The notes: a model not told the origin generated them from the letters alone. A stretch of DNA of 64,000 bases from Bradyrhizobium sp. CCGE-LA001 (GCF_000296215.2 NZ_CP013949.1:4767501-4831500); one strand, 5' to 3'; shown: positions 18,302-25,607, counted from the stretch's first letter. A program made the numbers and translations.

Positions 18302-19288
18302 GTGGCAAGATTCGAGGTCACACGCCGAACCGTGCTAGGCACCATCGCAGCAAGCGTTGCGGCCAGCTCGAGCTTCACGGCACGCGCCGAAGACGCCTGG
18401 CCCTCGCGCACGGTGCGGCTGATCTCGCCTTACGGACCGGGCGGCTCCAACGACATTTCGCTGCGCCTGCTCGCCGAAGAGTTCGGCCGCAGTCTGCGTC
18501 AGCAGTTCATCGTCGAGAACAAGCCGGGCGCCGGGACGCGCATCGCCAACGACCTGGTCGCCCATGCGCCGGGCGACGGCTACACCTTTCTCTATGTCGC
18601 GGCCCCCTACGCCACCGCCGAAGCGCTGTTCGGCAAGCTGACCTATGAGCGCAAGGATTTGCAACCTGTCGCAATGGTCGTCGTCGCGCCCCTGTTCCTG
18701 ATCATCAGCGCGGATGCGCCGTTCAAGACGTTGTCCGAACTGATCGCCTACGGCAAAGCGAAGCCGGACGGCCTCACCTTCGCCTCCCCTGGTGCCGGCT
18801 CGCAGCCGCATCTTGCCGGCGAGCTCCTGTTCCGGGACGCCGGCGTCAAGGGCCTCAACATCCCGTTCCGGGGCGATGCCGCCTCCTACACCGAGCTGCT
18901 GGCCGGCCGCGTCGACGCCACGCTGACGGCGCTGCCGACCGCGCTGCCCTACATCCGGAGCGGCAAGTTCACCGTGCTCGGCGTCGCCTCGCCGGAGCGC
19001 AGCGCACTGTACCCGCAGGCGCCGACCTTGCGCGAACAAGGCTTTCCCAATGTCGCTGCGGCCGGCTGGTACGGCTTCATGGCGCCGGCGACGACACCAC
19101 GTGCCGTCGTCGACAAGCTCCAGGCCGAGGTTTTGCGCGCGCTCGCCGAGCCACCCATCAAAGACAAGCTGACCGCACAAGGACTCGAGGTGCGACCCGG
19201 CTCCGCGGCCGAATTCGGCCAATTCATCGACAACGAGACGCAGAAGTGGACCAAGCTGATCCGCGATGCCGGGCTCAAAGGCGAGTAA
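18302..19288 (+). CDS. Bug-family (TctC-like) periplasmic substrate-binding protein
   Basis: The 328-aa protein starts with GTG, preceded by AGGGAGGA. The N-terminus (TRRTVLGTIAASVAASSSF) is a signal peptide with a twin-arginine-like start and cleavage near ARAED. The mature part shows Bug hallmarks: WPSRTVRLISPYGPGGSNDI at its start, GAGTRIAND, and GFMAPATTPRAVVDKL. Bug proteins capture carboxylates for tripartite tricarboxylate transporters, but no TctA or TctB gene is adjacent. It therefore works with a remote permease or as an extracytoplasmic sensor. Confidence 0.9.
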   Translation: MARFEVTRRTVLGTIAASVAASSSFTARAEDAWPSRTVRLISPYGPGGSNDISLRLLAEEFGRSLRQQFIVENKPGAGTRIANDLVAHAPGDGYTFLYVAAPYATAEALFGKLTYERKDLQPVAMVVVAPLFLIISADAPFKTLSELIAYGKAKPDGLTFASPGAGSQPHLAGELLFRDAGVKGLNIPFRGDAASYTELLAGRVDATLTALPTALPYIRSGKFTVLGVASPERSALYPQAPTLREQGFPNVAAAGWYGFMAPATTPRAVVDKLQAEVLRALAEPPIKDKLTAQGLEVRPGSAAEFGQFIDNETQKWTKLIRDAGLKGE

Positions 19289-19303
19289 GAGGGGAAATCG
19301 GGT

Positions 19304-20524
19304 ATGAAACACGTCCTGGTCAAACGCATCGCGGTCTCCGCGCTCGTTCTCACGCTCTCGATCGTGGCCGCGCAGGCGCAGAAGAAATACGATGCCGGCG
19401 CGTCCGACACCGCCATCAAGGTCGGCCAGACCATTCCGCTGAGCGGGCCTGCCTCGGCCTACGCCGTGATCGGCAAGACCCAGGCCGCCTATGTGAAGAT
19501 GATCAACGATGAGGGCGGCGTCAACGGCCGCAAGCTCGAGCTGATCCAGTATGACGACGCCTATTCGCCGCCGAAGACGGTGGAGCAGGTCCGCAAGCTC
19601 GTGGAAAGCGACGAGGTTCTCCTGACGTTCCAGATCATCGGCACAGCGCCGAACGTCGCCGTGCAGAAATATCTCAATGCGAAGAAGATCCCGCAGCTGT
19701 TCGCCGCAACCGGCGCCGCGCGCTTCACCGATCCGAAGAACTTCCCCTGGACCATGGGCTTCAATCCCTCCTACCTCGTCGAGGGCCGGATCTATGCGCA
19801 GTACATTCTGAAGAACCATCCGAACGCCAGGATCGGCGTGCTCTTCCAGAACGACGACCTCGGCAAGGATTATCTCGCCGGCCTCAAGGCCGGCCTCGGC
19901 GACAAAGCCAAGATGGTCGTGGCCGAGACGTCTTACGAGATCAACGAGCCGACCATCGACTCACAGATCCTGCGGCTGAAGGATGCCGGGGCCGACGTGC
20001 TGTTCAGCGCCACCACGCCGAAGCAGGCAGCTCAGGCGATCAAGAAGGTCGCCGAGATCGGCTGGAAGCCGCTCCACATCATCGACATCAATGCCTCCTC
20101 GGTCAGCGCTGTGCTGAAGCCGGCAGGCCTCGAAAATTCCAAGGGCATCGTGAGCGTCGGTTATGTCAAGGACGCCGCTGATCCCGAATGGAAGGACGAT
20201 GCAGGCATGAAGCGCTATCTCGCCTTCATGGCGAAGTACTACCCGGACGGCGACAGGGATTCGAACCTGAACGTTTACGGTTACATCACCGCTCAGCTCC
20301 TAGTGCAGGTGCTGAGGCAGTGCGGCGACGACCTCACCCGCGAGAACGTCATGCGGCAGGCGGGCAGCCTGAAGAACGTCGAACTCGACCTGACGTTGCC
20401 GGGGATCTCGGTCACGACCAGTCCGACGGACTACCGCGTCAACAAGCAGTTCCAGATGGTGCAGTTCGACGGCCAGCGCTGGCAGAAGCTCGGGGACATC
20501 ATCACGGACGAAGCGAAAGAGTGA
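19304..20524 (+). CDS. ABC transporter substrate-binding protein, branched-chain amino acid (LivK/Peripla_BP_6) type
   Basis: The 406-aa protein has a Sec signal (VLTLSIVAAQAQ). Typical type I periplasmic-binding elements follow: DTAIKVGQTIPLSGPASAYA, MINDEGGVNGRKLELI, YDDAYSPPKTVEQVRKLVE, and LKDAGADVLFSATTPKQAAQ. The family carries amino acids, amides, or aromatic and short-chain carboxylates. No permease or ATPase genes follow. It sits 15 bases after the Bug gene, so one operon carries binding proteins of two unrelated transporter classes. Confidence 0.9.
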   Translation: MKHVLVKRIAVSALVLTLSIVAAQAQKKYDAGASDTAIKVGQTIPLSGPASAYAVIGKTQAAYVKMINDEGGVNGRKLELIQYDDAYSPPKTVEQVRKLVESDEVLLTFQIIGTAPNVAVQKYLNAKKIPQLFAATGAARFTDPKNFPWTMGFNPSYLVEGRIYAQYILKNHPNARIGVLFQNDDLGKDYLAGLKAGLGDKAKMVVAETSYEINEPTIDSQILRLKDAGADVLFSATTPKQAAQAIKKVAEIGWKPLHIIDINASSVSAVLKPAGLENSKGIVSVGYVKDAADPEWKDDAGMKRYLAFMAKYYPDGDRDSNLNVYGYITAQLLVQVLRQCGDDLTRENVMRQAGSLKNVELDLTLPGISVTTSPTDYRVNKQFQMVQFDGQRWQKLGDIITDEAKE

Positions 20525-20550
20525 GCTCGCGCAGCCTCTCCCAGCGGCGC

Positions 20551-20817
20551 TCAGTGCCCTCCGGCACGCCGACCGCCCTTGCGGATGAAGTCATCTGACT
20601 CATCGATGTGGTGCTGATATTCGGAGATCGCGCGATTGGCCATGCGAATGCGGTTGTCTAGGCCTTCCTCGACCATCATGGTGATACGCTGCGCCAGGAA
20701 CACGCAGGCCTCGAATTCATCGCGGATGGCGCCGGTCCGCGCCAGGAAGTCCCAGGCGATCTCGTAGGCCTGCTCGGCGGCTGGGTTGCGATAGTCGCTG
20801 AAGATAATGTGCGTCAT
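20551..20817 (-). CDS. Small helical protein of unknown function
   Basis: The 88-aa protein is unrecognised. It is mostly alpha-helical by composition, acidic in the middle (EEGLDNRIRMANRAISEYQH), and ends in a basic Gly/Arg/His tail. It has no signal peptide. It shares strand and neighbourhood with the ferritin-like gene at 20944-21441 (intergenic distance 126 bases), so it may belong to the same stress group. GGAAC occurs upstream, but the -10 spacing does not fit an EcfG promoter well. Confidence 0.65.
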   Translation of the reverse strand: MTHIIFSDYRNPAAEQAYEIAWDFLARTGAIRDEFEACVFLAQRITMMVEEGLDNRIRMANRAISEYQHHIDESDDFIRKGGRRAGGH

Positions 20818-20943
20818 GACCAGCCAAAGCCGGAGGAAGGCGATCGTTCCTATCGCTCGGATGCATGACCCCGCTGAGCGCGCGCAAAGCCACCGGACGC
20901 GTGGACGCGCCGGTGGCGAGATAGCGACGAGGAACGCTGAGAC

Positions 20944-21441
20944 TTAGGCCGCTTGGCGCTGATGCGTCAGGTACTCCATGGTCACCTTCTCGACATTGGA
21001 GTCGATCCAGGACGCCATGCGCTGCTCTTCCTTCAGGGAGGCTTCGAGCAGCGGCTTGGCTTCCGGCGCACCGGCGGGGCCGCAGAGCGCCAGGAGCGAT
21101 TTGTACGCGGCGATCTCGAAATTCTCGAACGCGTTGTTGGCGAAGGTGTTCTTGAGAATTTCGTCGCCCGCGACCGAATGCGCCATCGCCATCATGTTGG
21201 CCATCACCGACTGCGCCGTATCCTTCAGGCTGGACGTGCTCTCCCCGCAAGCCTGGAGACACTGCTCCAGCCGCTTGAGCTGCTCGTTGGTCTCCTGAAG
21301 GTGCATCGTGACCTTCGCCTTGACCTCGGGATACTCATCCAGCCGCTCCGATTGGCGTTCCATCAACTCGCGCGCCTGCACTTCCATCGCATGCGCATTG
21401 CGTAGTCCCACCACGAACGTATCGCGGGCTTCGTTAGCCAT
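20944..21441 (-). CDS. Ferritin-like DUF892 (YciE/YciF-type) protein
   Basis: The 165-aa, all-helical protein begins TFVVGLRNAHAMEVQARELMERQSERL and has helices carrying E and H residues (EVKAKVTMHLQETNEQLKRLE; AHSVAGDEILKN; FENFEIAAYKSLLALC). This is the pattern of the DUF892/YciF ferritin-like four-helix bundle, known from stress and osmotic regulons and thought to bind a di-iron centre. GGAGG precedes its ATG. An EcfG-like promoter motif lies 36-61 bases upstream, and the divergent neighbour is the orphan NuoB gene. Confidence 0.82.
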   Translation of the reverse strand: MANEARDTFVVGLRNAHAMEVQARELMERQSERLDEYPEVKAKVTMHLQETNEQLKRLEQCLQACGESTSSLKDTAQSVMANMMAMAHSVAGDEILKNTFANNAFENFEIAAYKSLLALCGPAGAPEAKPLLEASLKEEQRMASWIDSNVEKVTMEYLTHQRQAA

Positions 21442-21476
21442 TTTCCTGTCCTCCGTTTGACTGGCTTCGTTGCCGC

Positions 21477-21502
21477 AACCGGGGAGCGCAGGCGATTGTT
21501 CC
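21477..21502 (-). promoter_or_regulatory. Candidate EcfG (general stress) promoter of the DUF892 gene
   Basis: Read on the minus strand, GGAAC (21502-21498) is followed after 17 bases by GGTT (21480-21477). The alphaproteobacterial EcfG/RpoE2 consensus is about GGAAC-N16/17-CGTT, so one of nine fixed positions differs. The start codon at 21441 is 36 bases beyond the -10, and that leader holds a GGAGG ribosome site. The motif is short, so chance matches are possible. Confidence 0.45.
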
Positions 21503-21612
21503 TAACGAGACCAGGGTGATTGCCAGAGGGGCCCGGCCGCCACGACGCATGTTCCGCCGAAGGACCCGGCGTTAACCTGTGATGGCAAAAGCCGAATGGA
21601 TCTTCGGCGCCA

Positions 21613-21637
21613 GGAACGCCCAACTCCACCCGCGGTT
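21613..21637 (+). promoter_or_regulatory. Candidate EcfG promoter of the orphan nuoB gene
   Basis: GGAAC at 21613-21617 is followed after 16 bases by GGTT at 21634-21637, one mismatch from the EcfG consensus. It would start transcription near 21644, about 46 bases before the chosen ATG at 21690. If it is real, the longer reading frame starting at 21579 is not the protein start. Confidence 0.42.
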
Positions 21638-21689
21638 CTCCGCAACGTCCAGCGGCATCGCGAAGTGGCAACCGCACAGCGAGACAGTG

Positions 21690-22253
21690 ATGGTCGACGG
21701 GTCCCCACCTGCAAGCAATCTTTTAAACGCCCGTCCGGGACACCAGCCGGACAATTCGTCGGACCCGTATTTCATGCAGATCCGCGATGACCTCGCGGAC
21801 AAGGGATTTTTCACGGCCTCTGCCGAGGAGTTGATCACTTGGGCGCGAACTGGATCGCTGATGTGGATGACGTTCGGGCTGGCCTGCTGCGCGGTCGAGA
21901 TGATGCAGATGTCGATGCCGCGCTACGACGCCGAACGGTTCGGCTTTGCGCCGCGGGCGTCGCCGCGGCAATCCGACGTGATCATCGTGGCAGGCACCTT
22001 GACCAACAAGATGGCTCCCGCCTTCCGCAAGATCTACGACCAGATGCCGGAGCCGCGCTACGTGATCTCGATGGGGTCCTGCGCCAACGGCGGCGGCTAT
22101 TACCACTATTCCTATTCCGTCGTCCGCGGTTGCGACCGTGTCGTGCCGGTCGACATCTATGTTCCCGGCTGCCCGCCGACGGCGGAGGCGCTGCTCTACG
22201 GCGTGATGCTGCTTCAGCAGAAGATCAGACGCATGGGCACGATCGAGAGATAG
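21690..22253 (+). CDS. Orphan NADH-quinone oxidoreductase subunit B (NuoB) paralogue
   Basis: From ATG 21690 the protein has 187 aa; an open frame extends to 21579 but adds sequence without family similarity. It has the complete N2 [4Fe-4S] ligand set of NuoB: tandem C66-C67 in FGLACCAVEM, C131 in SMGSCANGGG and C161 in VPGCPPTAEALLYG. RYDAERFGFAPRASPRQSD is also strongly conserved in the family. Normally NuoB lies between NuoA and NuoC; here no other Nuo subunit is present. The next gene, an MBL hydrolase, starts 21 bases later on the same strand. It may be a spare or stress-specific complex I subunit, or part of another Fe-S oxidoreductase. Confidence 0.88.
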   Translation: MVDGSPPASNLLNARPGHQPDNSSDPYFMQIRDDLADKGFFTASAEELITWARTGSLMWMTFGLACCAVEMMQMSMPRYDAERFGFAPRASPRQSDVIIVAGTLTNKMAPAFRKIYDQMPEPRYVISMGSCANGGGYYHYSYSVVRGCDRVVPVDIYVPGCPPTAEALLYGVMLLQQKIRRMGTIER

Positions 22254-22274
22254 TTGAATGCATCGAGACAGGAC

Positions 22275-23123
22275 ATGAGCCAAATTCCCCTCTCCACATC
22301 GGCGGAAGCCGAACACGCCCAATCCGATCTCGATCGCAACGACAACACCCGGCAGATCGTCGCGGATGTCGCCTATCGGCAACTGGTCATCGTCAATGTG
22401 ATGTTCGTCGGACTCGAAGGGGCCGGCGACGGCAATTGGGTTCTGGTCGATGCCGGCATTGCCGGCTCGGCGAAGGCCATCCGCTCCGCAGCCGGCGCCC
22501 GCTTCGGCGGACATGGTCGCCCCGCCTGCATCATCATGACGCACGCTCATTTCGATCATGTCGGCGCTCTCGAGACGCTGGCGAACGAATGGGAGGTGCC
22601 GGTCTATTCGCATCACGGCGAGCATCCTTATCTCGACGGCACACGAAGCTATCCGCCGGCAGATCCCAGCGTCGGTGGCGGGCTGCTGGCGCGACTTTCT
22701 CCGCTGTTTCCGACTAGCCCGGTGAATGTCGCGTCGCAACTCTACGACCTCCCCTGCGATCACAGCGTGCCTTTCATGCCCGATTGGCGCTGGATCCACA
22801 CGCCTGGGCATACGCCGGGCCACATTTCGCTCTGGCGCGAACGCGACCGCGTGCTGATCGCCGGCGACGCCTTCATCACCACGCGGCAGGAGTCTGTCTA
22901 TGCGGCCATGACGCAGAGCCCGGAGATGCATGGGCCTCCGATGTATTTCACGCCGGACTGGGCGAGCGCGAAGGCGTCAGTGCGCGAACTTGCCGCGCTT
23001 GCTCCTGAGATCGTCGTGACCGGACACGGCGCAGCGATGCAAGGACCGGAGATGCGCGCAGCGCTCGACGCTCTCGCAGAACGATTCGACGAAGTGGCGG
23101 TGCCTCAAAACCAACGAGCATAG
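22275..23123 (+). CDS. MBL-fold metallohydrolase
   Basis: The start at ATG 22275 gives 282 aa; a TTG 21 bases upstream directly abuts the NuoB stop. The metal-binding motif THAHFDHVGALE (HxHxDH) is intact. It is followed by the later metal ligands in HTPGHTPGHIS, VLIAGDAFITT and VTGHGAAMQG. This layout is typical of hydrolytic glyoxalase II-like or lactonase-like MBL proteins with a two-zinc site. No flavodiiron or rhodanese domain is attached. It is likely co-transcribed with the orphan nuoB, so a role in a stress response is suggested only by position. Confidence 0.85.
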   Translation: MSQIPLSTSAEAEHAQSDLDRNDNTRQIVADVAYRQLVIVNVMFVGLEGAGDGNWVLVDAGIAGSAKAIRSAAGARFGGHGRPACIIMTHAHFDHVGALETLANEWEVPVYSHHGEHPYLDGTRSYPPADPSVGGGLLARLSPLFPTSPVNVASQLYDLPCDHSVPFMPDWRWIHTPGHTPGHISLWRERDRVLIAGDAFITTRQESVYAAMTQSPEMHGPPMYFTPDWASAKASVRELAALAPEIVVTGHGAAMQGPEMRAALDALAERFDEVAVPQNQRA

Positions 23124-23147
23124 GAACGGACGACGTCGGGCGTGATT
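23123..23147 (+). promoter_or_regulatory. Candidate EcfG promoter of the Gly-rich protein gene
   Basis: GGAAC begins on the last base of the MBL stop codon (23123-23127) and is followed after 16 bases by GATT (23144-23147); the final TT and spacing fit, the preceding two bases do not. The ATG at 23180 is 33 bases downstream with an AAGGAGA ribosome site. This match is weaker than the one at 29318. Confidence 0.35.
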
Positions 23148-23179
23148 GGTCGTCATCGTAAACCCCAAGGAGACACGAC

Positions 23180-23506
23180 ATGCGTAAGACAATTCTGACG
23201 ATCTTCACCGCCGCAGTGCTGGCGGTCGCTTCGGTCGGCGCGGCCATCGCGCAAGGCGCAGGCGGCGGAGCCGGCGGTGGTGCTGGCGGAGCCGGTGGCG
23301 GCGCAGGTGGCGCGGGAGCCGGTGCAGGCGCAGGGGCCGGTGGTGGCGCGGGCGCTGGTGGTAGTAGCGCGGGCGGAGGTTCAGGCGGGACCGGCGGAGG
23401 CGGCGGCATCACGCACGTGGAGCGTGGCGGACAAGGCGCCTCCAGCCCTCCCGGCATGCGCAACGAAACCACTCCATCTTCGAGCGGCACAACACCGCGG
23501 CGCTAG
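23180..23506 (+). CDS. Small secreted glycine/alanine-rich protein
   Basis: The 108-aa protein has a Sec signal of about 24 residues (TIFTAAVLAVASVGAAIAQ). About 50 residues then consist almost only of Gly and Ala, with a few Ser, followed by a tail with THVERGGQGASSPPGMRNET and a basic end. Low-complexity Gly-rich stretches of this kind are flexible or surface-associated. I do not recognise a family. The Gly-rich DNA is strongly repetitive (GGCGGNGCN units), so length variation between strains is likely. A strong terminator follows at 23561. Confidence 0.7.
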   Translation: MRKTILTIFTAAVLAVASVGAAIAQGAGGGAGGGAGGAGGGAGGAGAGAGAGAGGGAGAGGSSAGGGSGGTGGGGGITHVERGGQGASSPPGMRNETTPSSSGTTPRR

Positions 23507-23560
23507 GCAGAGCGCTGATCAGACTTTCAAGTCTGATCCCTTCAAGTTGTGCGCGTGAGA

Positions 23561-23604
23561 GCGGCCCCGGCGTTTCCTCCCCTCCGCCGGGGCCGCATCT
23601 TTTT
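23561..23604 (+). terminator. Rho-independent terminator after the Gly-rich gene
   Basis: A perfect 12-bp stem (GCGGCCCCGGCG at 23561-23572 with its complement at 23585-23596) has a 12-base loop and is followed by ATCTTTTTC. It separates the Gly-rich gene from the manganese catalase gene, so the latter must have its own promoter. Confidence 0.85.
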
Positions 23605-23659
23605 CGCATCCTCTGCGAATGGATTTAGAACTCGACCAAGCAGCCGCTAGAAATGTTTA

Positions 23660-23685
23660 GGAACGCAACCTCCACCGCCCTCATT
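23660..23685 (+). promoter_or_regulatory. Candidate EcfG promoter of the manganese catalase gene
   Basis: GGAAC at 23660-23664 is followed after 17 bases by CATT at 23682-23685 (consensus CGTT). It is the only promoter-like signal between the terminator at 23561-23604 and the ATG at 23724, which strengthens the case. Confidence 0.4.
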
Positions 23686-23723
23686 GCGCCATTGCACCAG
23701 CGCTAAGACAAAAGGAGTTGCGC

Positions 23724-24611
23724 ATGTACTACTTCGACAAGCGACTGCAATACCCGGTCAAGGTCGAGAAGCCCGATCCCATCTTCGCCCGTCAGCTGCA
23801 ACAGGCGATCGGCGGTGTGGAAGGCGAGATCCGCGTCTGCCTGCAATATTTCTTCCAAGCCTGGGGCGCGCGCGGTCCCGCCAAATATCGCGACGTGCTT
23901 CTCAACACCGCGACCGAGGAGATCAGCCACATCGAGATGCTCTCGACCGCAGTCGCGCTGAACCTCGAAAATGCACCGGCGACGATGCAGGAGACCAGCC
24001 TTCAAGGCAATCCGATCGTCGGCGCCGTGATGTCGGGCGGCGAAAGGCCGCGTCACGTGATCGAGGGCATGCTGCATAAGCACATACTCTCGACGGGCAT
24101 GGCAGCCTTCCCGTCGGATAGTGACGGCATCCCCTTTGACTGCTCGCATATCTACGCCAGCGGCAATCTGGCCGCCGACATGTATTGCAACGTCGCCGCC
24201 GAATCCACCGGCCGGACGCTGGCCGTGCGTCTCTATAACTCCACGAGCGATCCGGGCATGCAGGACATGCTGAGCTATCTGATCGCGCGTGATACCATGC
24301 ATCAGCAGCAATGGCTTGCCGTGATCGAGGAGATGGGCGGCGAGGCCTCGATGCCGATCCCGAACAGCTTCGACCGTAGCAAGGAGGCGACCGAGTTCGC
24401 TTACATGTTCATGGGCACCGAACGCAACGGGGCTCCTGTACCGCCTGGCCGCTACTCTGAAGGCCCCTCCCTTGACGGCCGCGGCGAATTCAGCGCTCGC
24501 CCTGGCTTTGAACCGCTTGGCGACGTGCCCGTGCTCGGACCGGCGCGGCCCGACAGCGCCGCGCAAGTGGAGCAGATGCAGGAGCCGCCGGTGACCAACG
24601 CGCTCACCTGA
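23724..24611 (+). CDS. Manganese catalase family protein
   Basis: The 295-aa protein starts at ATG 23724 with AAGGAG six bases before it. All expected dimanganese ligands are visible: E35, E66, H69, E160 and H193. The spacings match Lactobacillus plantarum manganese catalase (E35, E66, H69, E148, H181) apart from a 12-residue insertion before E160. The enzyme splits hydrogen peroxide without heme. The C-terminal 50 residues are Pro/Gly-rich. With the ferritin-like and NuoB-like neighbours it suggests oxidative or stationary-phase stress defence. Confidence 0.9.
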   Translation: MYYFDKRLQYPVKVEKPDPIFARQLQQAIGGVEGEIRVCLQYFFQAWGARGPAKYRDVLLNTATEEISHIEMLSTAVALNLENAPATMQETSLQGNPIVGAVMSGGERPRHVIEGMLHKHILSTGMAAFPSDSDGIPFDCSHIYASGNLAADMYCNVAAESTGRTLAVRLYNSTSDPGMQDMLSYLIARDTMHQQQWLAVIEEMGGEASMPIPNSFDRSKEATEFAYMFMGTERNGAPVPPGRYSEGPSLDGRGEFSARPGFEPLGDVPVLGPARPDSAAQVEQMQEPPVTNALT

Positions 24612-24629
24612 GCACGTTGATCAATGCGT

Positions 24630-24664
24630 CATTCCGGGCGCGCTCTATTCGGCGGCCCGGAATG
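24630..24664. terminator. Stem-loop between convergent genes
   Basis: CATTCCGGGC (24630-24639) pairs perfectly with GCCCGGAATG (24655-24664). It lies between the convergent manganese catalase and AHSA1 genes. There is no T-run, so it acts either as a weak bidirectional terminator or is a remnant of a palindromic repeat beginning GTCATTCCGG that occurs elsewhere in the window. Confidence 0.5.
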
Positions 24665-24674
24665 AACACAGCTC

Positions 24675-25169
24675 CTACCGCTTGATGTCCGCCACATACG
24701 CCGCCAGCTTGTCCAGCGTCTGGTAGCCGTATTCGACCGCGCCGAAGCCGATCATGCCATCGCGCTGCTCGGTGCTGGAGGCCAGCTGGCGCATCATCAG
24801 CACGGTCTTGCCATTGCTTTGCTCGGCAAAGGTGACGGTGAAGCGGAACATGCCGGGATCGTCGTCCTGGTCGAGCCCGTGATCCATCTCCATCAAGGAC
24901 GGCCGCTCGATGCGGCGGAAGCGCATGCGGTTGGGATAGACCGTGCCGTCGGGCCCGATCATGTTGAAGCGCCAGACGCCGCCGACACGCACGTCGATCT
25001 CGAAGGTCTCGATCTTGAACCCCTTCGGCCCGAACCATTGCGGCAAGTGCTTCGGGTCGGACCAGGCCTCGAACACCAGATCACGCGGCGCGTCGATCAC
25101 GCGCGACATCACGATCTCCCGATCGAGCGACCATTGCGACAGGGCTGGATTGGCAGAATTCGTCATCAC
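24675..25169 (-). CDS. SRPBCC/AHSA1-family protein
   Basis: The 164-aa protein has the AHSA1 (Aha1-like, START-fold) pattern: DREIVMSRVIDAPRDLVFEAWSDPKHLPQWFGPKGF at the start, WRFNMIGPDGTVYPNRM in the middle, and a C-terminal helix (TLDKLAAYVADIK). These proteins form a hydrophobic cavity for a ligand. Its start overlaps the stop of the ArsR-type gene by four bases (ATGA), so they are translated together. This ArsR-AHSA1 pairing is very common in bacteria, and its physiological ligand is mostly unknown. Confidence 0.9.
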   Translation of the reverse strand: MMTNSANPALSQWSLDREIVMSRVIDAPRDLVFEAWSDPKHLPQWFGPKGFKIETFEIDVRVGGVWRFNMIGPDGTVYPNRMRFRRIERPSLMEMDHGLDQDDDPGMFRFTVTFAEQSNGKTVLMMRQLASSTEQRDGMIGFGAVEYGYQTLDKLAAYVADIKR

Positions 25170-25549
25170 TCGGAACCTTTCCGTTTTGTTGCGCGGGACG
25201 GCCGCTTGGCGGCCGCCCTCTGCTTGTTGAGCTTGATCACATAGGCTTCGAACCGGTCGAGCCGCGCCTCCCAGGTCGCACGCTGCTGCTGGAACCAGTC
25301 TTCCGCGCCGAGCAGCGCATCCGGGCTGAGGCGGCAGGTGCGCACGCGGCCGGACTTCTCCGACAGCAGAAGCCCGCTCGTCTCCAGCACATGGATGTGT
25401 TTCATGAAGCTCGGCAGCGCCATGTCGAAGGGATCGGCGAGCTCGCCGACCGATGCCTCGCCTGAGCAGAGCCGCATCACGATCGCCCGCCGCGTGGGAT
25501 CGGCGAGCGCGGAGAAGACTTGGTCGAGCCGGGATGATTGGTTAGCCAT
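25166..25549 (-). CDS. ArsR-family transcriptional regulator
   Basis: The 127-aa winged-helix protein starts at ATG 25549 (MANQSSRLDQVFSALADPTRRAIV). The recognition region is VGELADPFDMALPSFMKHIHVLE. No Cys-based metal site (such as CxC in the alpha-3 helix) is present, so it is not a classical metal sensor. It is coupled to the AHSA1 gene. A perfect inverted repeat overlaps its own start codon, and a second copy lies 49 bases upstream, so it very probably represses itself. Confidence 0.9.
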   Translation of the reverse strand: MANQSSRLDQVFSALADPTRRAIVMRLCSGEASVGELADPFDMALPSFMKHIHVLETSGLLLSEKSGRVRTCRLSPDALLGAEDWFQQQRATWEARLDRFEAYVIKLNKQRAAAKRPSRATKRKGSE

Positions 25550-25558
25550 GAAGCTAAC
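25541..25558. promoter_or_regulatory. ArsR operator 1 (GTTAGC-N6-GCTAAC)
   Basis: A perfect 6+6 inverted repeat with a 6-base spacer spans the ArsR start codon at 25547-25549. A dimeric winged-helix repressor bound here would block translation start or early elongation of its own transcript. Confidence 0.65.
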
Positions 25559-25589
25559 TATAACCCGCGACCAACCGCTGTCAATCATT

Positions 25590-25607
25590 GTTAGCTACAC
25601 GGCTAAG
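25590..25607. promoter_or_regulatory. ArsR operator 2 (GTTAGC-N6-GCTAAG)
   Basis: This second copy of the same inverted repeat has one mismatch in the right arm, and its centre is 49 bases from that of operator 1. It falls where the promoter of the ArsR/AHSA1 operon must lie and also upstream of the divergent serine hydrolase gene, so it could control both. Confidence 0.6.

Noticed and set aside
20825..20849. EcfG promoter for the 88-aa gene at 20551-20817
   Set aside because: GGAAC is present on the minus strand, but TT occurs only at shorter spacing and the transcript would be leaderless.
23230..23420. CRISPR-like or tandem-repeat array
   Set aside because: The repetition is GGCGGNGCN codon repetition inside a Gly/Ala-rich coding sequence, without spacers.
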